In this document: positions 1 through 5,562 of the stretch, piece by piece
Layout of the letters: each line of letters opens with the position of its first letter
Position numbering within the stretch: the first letter of the stretch is position 1
Assembly (NCBI GenBank): GCA_030592025.1
Contig: JAUUZX010000035.1
Location: 1-8,666 of the forward strand
From: a bacterium
GTDB lineage: Bacteria > Krumholzibacteriota > Krumholzibacteria > LZORAL124-64-63
Direction: 5' to 3'
Length of the DNA stretch: 8,666 nucleotides
Translations under genes and position numbers: made by a program
The notes under the pieces: model-generated
What the model saw: the letters and a program-made list of their open reading frames with translations, nothing else
What the model was told of the DNA's origin: nothing
Databases searched by the model: none

Positions 1-579
1 GACGCGATCACGCAGGCCGGTGGGCAGGCGTCGTTCACGCAGGCCGACATTTCGATCGCGGACGGCGCACGCCTCGCCGTGAGCACCACGGTCGACCGCC
101 ACGGCGGCCTCGACATCCTCGTCAACAACGCGGGCATCGGCTACTTCGCCCCCCTCGTCGAGATCGACCGGGAGCAGTTCGAGCGGGTCTTCGCCGTGAA
201 CGTGACCGGCGCCATGCTCATGGGACGGGCCGCCGCGCGCCGCTTCGTCGCCCAGGACAAGGGCTGCATCGTCAACATCTCGTCGACGAGCGGACTGGCC
301 GGCGGCAGGACGAGCAGCGCCTACGCCAGCAGCAAGTTCGCCCTGCGCGGCATGACCGAATGCTGGCGCGCCGAGTTGCGCCCCCACAACGTGCGCGTCA
401 TGCTCGTGAACCCCAGCGAGGTGCAGACGCCCTTCTTCGCCAAGGTGGGCGTCGAGCAGGAACTGTCCGAGAAGAAGCTCCGCCCCCGCGAGATCGCCGA
501 CGCCATCGTGGGCGCCCTGGAGATCGACGACCGGGGCTTCATCCCCGAGTTCTCCGTGTTCGCGACCAACCCGTTCTGA
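1..579 (+). CDS. Short-chain dehydrogenase/reductase (SDR), 5' end missing
   Basis: The frame is open from base 1 and ends at TGA 577-579, giving 192 visible codons, so the gene begins upstream of the window. Classical SDR motifs are visible. NNAG lies at codons 42-45 (bases 124-135). The catalytic set is a serine in the NISST stretch (about codon 95), Tyr at codon 108 (bases 322-324) and Lys at codon 112, in the YASSK arrangement. These make it an NAD(P)-dependent Rossmann-fold oxidoreductase, most like FabG or sepiapterin-reductase-type enzymes. The N-terminal TGxxxGxG dinucleotide loop must lie before base 1. An NPSEV segment follows the core where classical SDRs have PG-type residues. The substrate cannot be told from the sequence, and the following lipoprotein gene gives no pathway clue. 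Confidence 0.93.
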   Translation, partial: DAITQAGGQASFTQADISIADGARLAVSTTVDRHGGLDILVNNAGIGYFAPLVEIDREQFERVFAVNVTGAMLMGRAAARRFVAQDKGCIVNISSTSGLAGGRTSSAYASSKFALRGMTECWRAELRPHNVRVMLVNPSEVQTPFFAKVGVEQELSEKKLRPREIADAIVGALEIDDRGFIPEFSVFATNPF

Positions 580-665
580 CTTGGCAGCGTCCTGGGGACA
601 ACCATCTTCCGTTGGGGCCGTAGTAGGGGTCGCCCCCGCGATCCCCGCCCCGGAAGGGCCTGGCC

Positions 666-1619
666 ATGGACCGACCCCCTGCGCGCCTCCTCCTTGCCCT
701 GTGCGCGGCCGTGTTCGTCGCGGCCGGTTGCCCCTCCTCGGGTCCCGGGGCCACGGCCATCCCCGAGCCCATCGCCTTCCCCGCTGCGGTCGATACCCTC
801 GTCGCCCACGAATTCAGCCGCTGCGAGGGCATCGCCTTCAATGGCCGCGGCGATCTGTACGTCTCCGGCGACAAGGCCCTGTGGCGAGTAGGGCCCGATG
901 GCTCGGCAGAGCGCCTTTGCTCCCTCTTCTCGAACCTCGGCGTGACGGCGGTCGGCGACGAGGACGTGCTCGTGGCGGACTTCGGCCGGACCAGCGCCTT
1001 CAACGGCACTCCCCGGCGTGACGGCATCGTCTGGCGCGTCACCCCCGCGGGCGAACGCACGCGCATCGTGAAGAAGGGGATCATCGACCCCAATTTCATC
1101 GTCCTGCGGCCCGACGGCTCGTTCCTCGTGTCCGACGACGCCGTGAACGAGATATGGCACGTGTCGACCGCCGGTGAACTCACCCTCTTCACCGACGCCA
1201 TCGGCAACCCCAACGGCATGGTCGTGGCCCCCGACGGCCGGACCCTCTACGTCGCCCAGATCTTCGACGGCATCTCCCCCATCGTGTGGGACGACCGGAT
1301 CTGGAAACTGCCCCTGGACGAAACCGGTTGGCCCGCCGGTCCGCCCGAGGTCCTCGTCGCCGCCGGGGAGGGCCACGACGGGCTGGCCATGGACATCCAC
1401 GGCCGCGTCTACACCGCGAGCAACAACACCGGCCAGATCCTGCGCATCGACCCGAGCGACGGTGCCGTGACCGTCATCTGCGAGGGGGTCGCAGGCGTGG
1501 CGAGCCTCGCCTTCGGCCGGGGCGATTTCGACCATCGGGCCATCTACGGCACGAGCATGCGCTCGGGGCTGCTGTTCTCGGTGCACGTGGGGGTCGAAGG
1601 GGCGACGTTGGTGCGGTAG
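666..1619 (+). CDS. SMP-30/gluconolactonase-like beta-propeller lipoprotein
   Basis: This encodes 317 residues. GGAAGGG at 652-658 sits 7 bases before the ATG. Residues 1-21 form a lipoprotein signal peptide and VAAGC supplies a lipobox with acylated Cys22, so the protein should be membrane-anchored outside the cytoplasm. The rest is a repeat-rich propeller with SMP-30/gluconolactonase/LRE-like segments: CEGIAF (Glu54), DPNFIV (Asn143), NPNGMVVAPDG (Asn183) and HDGLAMD (Asp238). These fall where the family has its divalent-metal and substrate ligands, so the metal site looks intact by eye. Family members hydrolyse lactones or related esters; an NHL-like binding role without catalysis is also possible. 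It follows the SDR gene by 86 bases, and no clear promoter was found in that gap. Confidence 0.85.
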   Translation: MDRPPARLLLALCAAVFVAAGCPSSGPGATAIPEPIAFPAAVDTLVAHEFSRCEGIAFNGRGDLYVSGDKALWRVGPDGSAERLCSLFSNLGVTAVGDEDVLVADFGRTSAFNGTPRRDGIVWRVTPAGERTRIVKKGIIDPNFIVLRPDGSFLVSDDAVNEIWHVSTAGELTLFTDAIGNPNGMVVAPDGRTLYVAQIFDGISPIVWDDRIWKLPLDETGWPAGPPEVLVAAGEGHDGLAMDIHGRVYTASNNTGQILRIDPSDGAVTVICEGVAGVASLAFGRGDFDHRAIYGTSMRSGLLFSVHVGVEGATLVR

Positions 1620-1639
1620 GGCGATCCACGGAAACATCG

Positions 1640-1670
1640 GCGGCCCGAGGCTCAGGCCCCGGGCCGCTCG
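1640..1670. terminator. Hairpin between convergent genes, probable terminator
   Basis: GCGGCCCG (1640-1647) and CGGGCCGC (1660-1667) form a perfect 8-bp stem around a 12-base loop. It lies 20 bases after the plus-strand lipoprotein stop and 25 bases beyond the minus-strand fibre gene stop (1693). On the plus strand it is followed by the pyrimidine-rich but T-poor stretch TCGCTCTTCT, so as an intrinsic terminator it is only moderate. It could serve both genes. Confidence 0.5.
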
Positions 1671-1692
1671 CTCTTCTACCAGCGGGGACGGG

Positions 1693-3261
1693 CTAACGCA
1701 CGCCGTCCGCCGTGTTCATCCGATCGATCCTGGACTGCAGTTCATCCAACTGCCGCTGCATGATCGCCAGCTCCCGGTCCACACGGCCCCGGGCGAAGGC
1801 TTCCGACTCGGCCTGTTCGGCGGCCAAGTCGCCCCTCGTGGGCGCCGGCACCGAAAGGACCGACCCTGCGAACTGGTCGACGCCCTCCGTTGTCACCTTC
1901 GTGGGCGTTATCGTGCCGTAGGAGGTGGGGAAGAAGATGCAGCTGAGTTGCATGTCCCAGACCCGGGCGGTGACGCCCGCGCTGTTGATACTGGCAACCA
2001 GATAAAAGGTGTTCGAGCCGGCAGCGACCTCGAACAGGCCGTTCGGCGAAGACGGGAACAGGTAGAGTCCCGACGCTGCGCCCGAGGGCAGGTAGGTGGA
2101 TTGATCCTGATTGAGCGGTAGCGTGCCGTCGATGTCCGAGACCCCCATTGTCCCAAAGGAGACGGCCCCGTTGGTATGGGTCATTTCCAACTCCCCCATG
2201 CCCTGTACGAAAACGTAACCGGCCGTGGGGCACACAATGGTGCGGCTGATCAGCGTCGTTCTGGTGGTGGTCAGGGAGATAGGACCTCCGGACAACTCGC
2301 TGGCTACGCCGGGCTCATCCGCGATCTCGTTCGCGACAATGGACTCGGGCGGTAGCATCACCGCGAGGTCGCCGGTCAGGTCGGTGCGAAAGTTCACCGT
2401 GGATCCGGTCCCGCTGATCGTGACGAGGGCACTCTCCGTACCGCCGTAATTGCCGTCGACCATGAAGCCGCTGGAGGTGTCGTTTCGCAGCACATCCACG
2501 AACCCCCCCGTGCCATCCACATCAGGCTGAACCCGGAATGTCGTGTTGCCGTCTTCCGCCGCCAAACTGATCTGGCTGCCGAAGGCACCATGGGCCCCGC
2601 CGAAACTGCTCGTGAAAGCCCCGTTACCGACCCGGGCCAGGAAACCGCCCGGCGCCACGTTGGTACCGGAGCTGATGGCCCCGCTCACGTCCAGCTTGCT
2701 GCCGGGGACGGCCACGCCGATGCCCACGTTGCCGACGGGAATGCTCGTCATGTCGCTGCCGACGACGTCCCAATCGGCGTCGGTCAGCGCCCCGGTGCCC
2801 GCGATGACGATGTTCGGCCCCACCGTGTTCACCGAGATGTTGGTGCCGGCCACGATGTTCACGTTGTCGGTCAGCCCGTTGAGTTCCTTCGTGACCACGC
2901 CGTCAGCCACGTTCAGGGCGTAGGGCATGCCGGTCAGGGGCGAGCGGGGCGAAAGCTCGGCGTCGCCGCCGACTTGGATGCCCAGCCAGTAGGGCTGGTC
3001 GAAGACAAGGGCCAGGGGCGTCACTTCGCCCAGGCCAATGCTGAAGATACCGCCGCTCAGCGCCACGCTCCGGGCCTCGGTCCAGAGGGTGGCGCCGCCC
3101 ACGTCGGCGTTCCACAACCGGAACGTGAGGTTGTAGTTGCCGTCGGGCAGGGTCATGCCGATGCCGTCGGCGAGGGTGCCCTGGAAGTTCATGGTGCGGG
3201 GTGGCTGGGCGAAGGCGGCAGTTGCGAGGAGCAGCAGCAGAATGATGGTGAGTTTCTTCAT
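1693..3261 (-). CDS. Secreted tail-fibre-like surface protein, unknown function
   Basis: This encodes 522 residues. The start at 3261 is set by GGAGGG (complement of 3271-3276) with 9-base spacing and by the signal peptide; a longer frame start at 3291 would lie upstream of that ribosome site. Residues 1-19 are a signal peptide (Lys-Lys, leucine run, cleavage after AFA). Residues 21-118 match a widespread exported module that begins with a MNFQGTL segment, contains FRLWNA and YWLGIQVG, and ends near SPLTGMPYALN. Residues 179-196 hold a GIG...KLDVSG segment typical of fibre-like proteins with repeated beta structure. Residues 330-448 look like a compact beta-sandwich. Residues 478-515 are charged and heptad-like, a likely coiled coil at the C terminus. 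No S74 autoprotease motif was seen. It probably acts as a surface or appendage protein; the ligand is unknown. Confidence 0.82.
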   Translation of the reverse strand: MKKLTIILLLLLATAAFAQPPRTMNFQGTLADGIGMTLPDGNYNLTFRLWNADVGGATLWTEARSVALSGGIFSIGLGEVTPLALVFDQPYWLGIQVGGDAELSPRSPLTGMPYALNVADGVVTKELNGLTDNVNIVAGTNISVNTVGPNIVIAGTGALTDADWDVVGSDMTSIPVGNVGIGVAVPGSKLDVSGAISSGTNVAPGGFLARVGNGAFTSSFGGAHGAFGSQISLAAEDGNTTFRVQPDVDGTGGFVDVLRNDTSSGFMVDGNYGGTESALVTISGTGSTVNFRTDLTGDLAVMLPPESIVANEIADEPGVASELSGGPISLTTTRTTLISRTIVCPTAGYVFVQGMGELEMTHTNGAVSFGTMGVSDIDGTLPLNQDQSTYLPSGAASGLYLFPSSPNGLFEVAAGSNTFYLVASINSAGVTARVWDMQLSCIFFPTSYGTITPTKVTTEGVDQFAGSVLSVPAPTRGDLAAEQAESEAFARGRVDRELAIMQRQLDELQSRIDRMNTADGVR

Positions 3262-3270
3262 GATAGATTT

Positions 3271-3276
3271 CCCTCC
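3271..3276 (-). promoter_or_regulatory. Ribosome binding site that decides the 3261 start
   Basis: The minus strand reads GGAGGG here, 9 bases before the ATG at 3261 and directly after a run of seven T (complement of 3277-3283). It rules out the longer in-frame start at 3291. Confidence 0.8.
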
Positions 3277-3308
3277 AAAAAAACAAATCACTGGCGGGGT
3301 TGCCCCGC
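3277..3308 (-). terminator. Hairpin plus T-run between two secreted-protein genes
   Basis: On the minus strand GCGGGG, loop CAA and CCCCGC (3308 down to 3294) form a 6-bp GC stem just after the stop of the FlgD-domain gene. Ten bases later comes a run of seven T (3283-3277). The gap is long for a classic intrinsic terminator, so it may be a weak terminator or an attenuator that lowers expression of the fibre gene. Read on the plus strand, TATTTTCTT follows the same stem directly, but no plus-strand gene ends here. Confidence 0.45.
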
Positions 3309-3315
3309 TATTTTC

Positions 3316-3837
3316 TTAGCGCGTCAGCACCATCTTGCGGGTCAACACGCCCTGATTCGATGCGAGGCGCGCAAAGTACACGCCCGACGCCACGCCGGCG
3401 CCACCGTTGTCACGACCGTTCCAGACGGCCTCGTGATCACCGGCGGCGACGACCTCGTCCACGAGGGTCTTCACCAGTTCGCCGCGCAGATTGAAGACCT
3501 GCAACGAAACGGCGCCCGCCTCGGGCATGGAATAGCTGATGGTCGTCCTGGGATTGAACGGGTTCGGATGGTTCCCCTCGAGGTCCCAAAGATATCCGGG
3601 CAGCAGGGGCACGGCCGAAATGGTCTCCCCGTAGCTGCGCCAGTAACCGATGGCGAGGGTGTAGTTTAGGCCCACCGTTCGCCCGGCGGCGCTCTGGGCG
3701 AGCGTGCCCCGCAAACGGTGGCTTCCGTTCATCTCGGGCCCGGCCGCGGAAATGACCGACTCGGTCATCTGGGTCTGGGCCAGCGTCGGTGTCACCAACG
3801 CCAATAGCAATACGGCCACGACAAATGCACTGCGCAT
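3316..3837 (-). CDS. Small secreted protein with C-terminal FlgD-like/type IX-like sorting domain
   Basis: This encodes 173 residues. The start at 3837 is chosen because GGAGGG (complement of 3846-3851) lies 8 bases upstream and because the signal peptide (residues 1-20, cleaved after TLA) then begins cleanly; an in-frame start at 3882 would add 15 polar residues. Residues 28-68 carry a GSHRLRGTLAQSAAG...GYW pattern, a short repeat often seen before such domains in FCB-type phyla. Residues 85-173 form a FlgD Ig-like / type IX-like C-terminal domain. It has NHPNPFNPRTTISY (89-102), VFNLRGELVKTL (114-125), GVYFARL (152-158) and a basic KMVLTR end. These domains usually direct or anchor exported proteins at the cell surface. 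With so little else attached, this may be a minimal surface protein. It lies 54 bases upstream of the fibre-like gene, in the same direction. Confidence 0.82.
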   Translation of the reverse strand: MRSAFVVAVLLLALVTPTLAQTQMTESVISAAGPEMNGSHRLRGTLAQSAAGRTVGLNYTLAIGYWRSYGETISAVPLLPGYLWDLEGNHPNPFNPRTTISYSMPEAGAVSLQVFNLRGELVKTLVDEVVAAGDHEAVWNGRDNGGAGVASGVYFARLASNQGVLTRKMVLTR

Positions 3838-3869
3838 GGCCACCTCCCTCCGTTGTTGATGTATGGATT

Positions 3870-3889
3870 CGTATCCCCCCATGGATACG
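3870..3889. repeat. Perfect inverted repeat in the 5' leader of the FlgD-domain gene
   Basis: CGTATCC (3870-3876) and GGATACG (3883-3889) are perfect 7-base arms around a 6-base centre. It lies 33 bases upstream of the 3837 start and upstream of the ribosome site. It could be a protein operator or a small leader hairpin; nothing further supports either. Confidence 0.55.
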
Positions 3890-3985
3890 TTAATGATACC
3901 TACCTGATTTGGTGTGCTTTTTCAAGTCTTTATTTAACAATCCGTTACATGACAGGACGACAAGGTCTTAGGAGGATCTGCACGC
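3890..3985 (-). promoter_or_regulatory. AT-rich promoter region for the secreted-protein pair
   Basis: This stretch is clearly richer in A and T than its surroundings and lies upstream of the FlgD-domain gene. On the minus strand a TTGAAA (complement of 3920-3925) could be a -35 box. The best downstream hexamers are either badly spaced (TATCAT, 21 bases) or weak (TAGGTA, 17 bases). I call the region a probable promoter area without fixing the boxes. Confidence 0.35.
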
Positions 3986-4072
3986 ATGATTTCAAATGAA
4001 ATGGGAAGCGGAAGGCAGGGGATTCAGGGCATGGTCGGCCACGGCCGTTGTCGTGACGGCGGACCCTCGTTC

Positions 4073-4303
4073 CTACACGAAGTCCGAATTTTCCTTCTCC
4101 TGACGCCGACGCGACGACTCGCCCACGACGAAGGTGATGATGCGGCTGACGATGAAGTACATCACCCAAGGCCACACCAGCGCCAGGACGATCAACGGCG
4201 CGAGACGGGACGCCTCGCCCTCCCCAAAGAACGGAAGGCCGCAAAGCAGGATCACGTTGAGAAAAATCGCGATGACGATGCCGGGGTTCATCTTCATGGC
4301 CAT
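4073..4303 (-). CDS. Small two-helix membrane protein, unknown
   Basis: This encodes 76 residues. AAGGGAG (complement of 4311-4317) sits 7 bases before the ATG at 4303. Residues 8-25 and 36-60 are strongly hydrophobic and form two transmembrane helices, separated by a short acidic loop (FGEGEAS). The tail after residue 61 is charged (SRRRQEKE). By the positive-inside rule the basic tail should be cytoplasmic, which would put both ends inside. I do not recognise a family. It begins 26 bases after the HTH regulator stop, so the two are probably co-transcribed. YozG-type regulators are often paired with a membrane protein (commonly DUF2975), but this one is much shorter than DUF2975 proteins and shows no clear match. 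Confidence 0.75.
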   Translation of the reverse strand: MAMKMNPGIVIAIFLNVILLCGLPFFGEGEASRLAPLIVLALVWPWVMYFIVSRIITFVVGESSRRRQEKENSDFV

Positions 4304-4329
4304 AGTGGGCCTCCCTTTTCCGGCGCCGG

Positions 4330-4542
4330 TTACACAAAATCCGGCAGGTGCTCAAGGATGTCGGCGGGCTGGCAGTCCAGCTCGCGGCAGATGGCGTCGA
4401 GGGTCGTGAAACGCATCCCCTTCACCTTGCCCGTCTTCAGCAGGGACAGGTTCGTCACGGAGATGCCGATGCGCTCCGACAATTCGGTGAGCGTCATCTT
4501 GCGTTTGACCAGCATCAGGTCGAGGTTCACTTGGATAGTCAT
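4330..4542 (-). CDS. YozG-type (COG3655) Cro/C1 helix-turn-helix regulator
   Basis: This encodes 70 residues from ATG 4542, which is the usual size for this compact family. Residues 10-40 hold the helix-turn-helix: MTLTELSERIG, then ISVTNLSLLKTGKV as the recognition region. The stretch from RFTTLDAICRELDCQPADIL (45-64) is the family signature. The frame stays open upstream to 4791, but that part overlaps the methyltransferase gene and lacks domain character. An ATG at 4605 would add 21 lysine- and histidine-rich residues encoded by the promoter itself. No Shine-Dalgarno precedes 4542. The promoter at 4549-4577 would start transcription at or next to the ATG, so the message is probably leaderless. 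The protein likely represses its own promoter through the palindrome at 4534-4554. Confidence 0.87.
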   Translation of the reverse strand: MTIQVNLDLMLVKRKMTLTELSERIGISVTNLSLLKTGKVKGMRFTTLDAICRELDCQPADILEHLPDFV

Positions 4543-4554
4543 GGGATGACTATC
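4534..4554. promoter_or_regulatory. 21-bp perfect palindrome, probable autoregulatory operator
   Basis: GATAGTCAT (4534-4542) and ATGACTATC (4546-4554) are perfect 9-base arms around GGG. The palindrome covers the -10 box, the predicted transcription start and the first codons of the HTH gene. A dimeric Cro/C1-like protein bound here would block RNA polymerase. The symmetry is seen directly; the identity of the binding protein is inferred from the adjacent gene. Confidence 0.75.
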
Positions 4555-4577
4555 GGCCTGTACATTATGTTTGTCAA
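4549..4577 (-). promoter_or_regulatory. Sigma-70-type promoter for the HTH/membrane-protein unit
   Basis: The minus strand has a perfect TTGACA (complement of 4572-4577), a 17-base spacer and GATAGT (complement of 4549-4554, 4 of 6 to TATAAT). Only six bases separate the -10 box from the A of the ATG at 4542, so the expected start of transcription is the start codon itself. Confidence 0.7.
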
Positions 4578-4583
4578 TGATTA

Positions 4584-4602
4584 TTTTATGTTTTACATAA
4601 AA
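4584..4602. repeat. AT-rich 19-bp palindrome upstream of the HTH promoter
   Basis: TTTTATGT (4584-4591) and ACATAAAA (4595-4602) are perfect 8-base arms around TTT. It starts 7 bases upstream of the -35 box. Its centre is 49 bases from the centre of the 4534-4554 palindrome, and both have 3-base centres. It may be an activator site, a second operator or an AT-rich UP-like element. Confidence 0.6.
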
Positions 4603-4634
4603 CATTAGTCCCACAGCGCGGCAAGGGCGGAAGG

Positions 4635-5507
4635 TCAGGCTTCGCCGACGGTGGGCGCTTCGATCGGGTCCAGGACCGGCTTCCTCCACGCCAACCAACC
4701 CCGGCGGGGCCACACGTCCGGCCGCGCAATGTCGTAGCCCCGGGCCGTGAGCGCCCCAGCCGCGGCGGTGAACCACGCCCTTGGGCCCCACACGGCAGCG
4801 GCGCGGGTATCCCGGGCGGCGGCTTTCCAGTCCTCGATGAAGGTGTGAGCCGGGTCGCCGGGCACCATGCGGTGGATGAAGCTCTTGGGCAGACGGGTCT
4901 GGAAGGCGTCGGGATCGAGGCCGCCGTTGAAGTTCGTGCCCAGGACGAAGGCCTCGAGGCGCCCGCCGTCAGCGTCACGGCGCAGGACGCTCGCGGTCCA
5001 CACGCGACCGTGGGGATCGCTCGTGCCGTCGACGACCAGGCCACCGGGCAGGACCTGGGCCAGCAGCCCGTCCAGCGCCGGCACCACCTCGGCTTCGTCG
5101 TACTGGCGCAGCACGTTGAAGGCCCGCACGAGGCGCACGGTCTCGCCTTGGCGCAGGGGCAGCGCGAAGCCCCCCTCCCGAAAAAACGTGCGGGCGTCGG
5201 CGTGGGGCAGGGCCCGCGCCACCCGCTCGGGGTCGATCTCCACCCCCAACAAGGGCAGGTCGGGGCTCACCCGGCGCAGGCGGGCGGCCATCTCGAGGGC
5301 CGTGTCGGGCTCGGCGCCGTAGCCCAGGTCGACGGCCAGGGCCGACGCGAACGGGCCGTCGCGGCGGGTCAGCAGGGAGGGGTCGTAGGCAGCGAGGAAG
5401 GCGTCGACACGGCGCAGGCGGTTGGGCGCGGTCTTGCCCCGCGTGATACGCCCCGGCACTACCTGGTCCTTGGGGCGGATCACCGCCTCGGGGAATCGTT
5501 GCTGCAC
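4635..5507 (-). CDS. Class I SAM-dependent methyltransferase-like protein
   Basis: This encodes 290 residues from a GTG start at 5507, with AAGGA (complement of 5516-5520) 8 bases upstream. Residues 18-34 contain GRITRGKTAPNRLRRVD, an N-terminal signature I associate with a group of bacterial class I methyltransferases. Residues 58-66 (AVDLGYGAE) are motif I for SAM binding. GVEIDP (88-93) is the acidic end of strand 2 that holds the ribose. RAFNVLRQYDEAEV (128-141) covers motif IV, and LPGGLVVDGTSD (153-164) covers the following strand. The C-terminal third (170-290) probably recognises the substrate, which is unknown. The gene begins 55 bases after the glycosyltransferase stop in the same direction, so the two may form an operon. 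Confidence 0.8.
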   Translation of the reverse strand: MQQRFPEAVIRPKDQVVPGRITRGKTAPNRLRRVDAFLAAYDPSLLTRRDGPFASALAVDLGYGAEPDTALEMAARLRRVSPDLPLLGVEIDPERVARALPHADARTFFREGGFALPLRQGETVRLVRAFNVLRQYDEAEVVPALDGLLAQVLPGGLVVDGTSDPHGRVWTASVLRRDADGGRLEAFVLGTNFNGGLDPDAFQTRLPKSFIHRMVPGDPAHTFIEDWKAAARDTRAAAVWGPRAWFTAAAGALTARGYDIARPDVWPRRGWLAWRKPVLDPIEAPTVGEA

Positions 5508-5562
5508 CTTGGGTGTCCTTCATTGATCCGCTGTTGCCACGAGCGAGACAATATGGCGACGA

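Noticed and set aside
321..1637. Minus-strand 438-codon open frame
   Set aside because: It is antisense to the SDR and lipoprotein genes, both of which show clear motifs.
2590..3669. Plus-strand 359-codon open frame
   Set aside because: It runs antisense across both secreted-protein genes and the hairpin between them, and its translation is low-complexity.
3989..4002. ATTTCA/TGAAAT palindrome
   Set aside because: It is short, AT-rich, and not placed at a promoter I can identify; it may be chance.
4044..4060. GCCGT/ACGGC hairpin after the membrane-protein gene as its terminator
   Set aside because: The stem is only 5 bp and no T-run follows on the minus strand.
3986..4549. Plus-strand 187-codon frame with AGGAGG (3970-3975) ten bases before its ATG
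   Set aside because: It is antisense to both the membrane-protein and HTH genes, which have good family or membrane character. Its translation is low-complexity and charged with no recognisable domain. The ribosome-site match is probably chance, though a short expressed antisense frame is not excluded.
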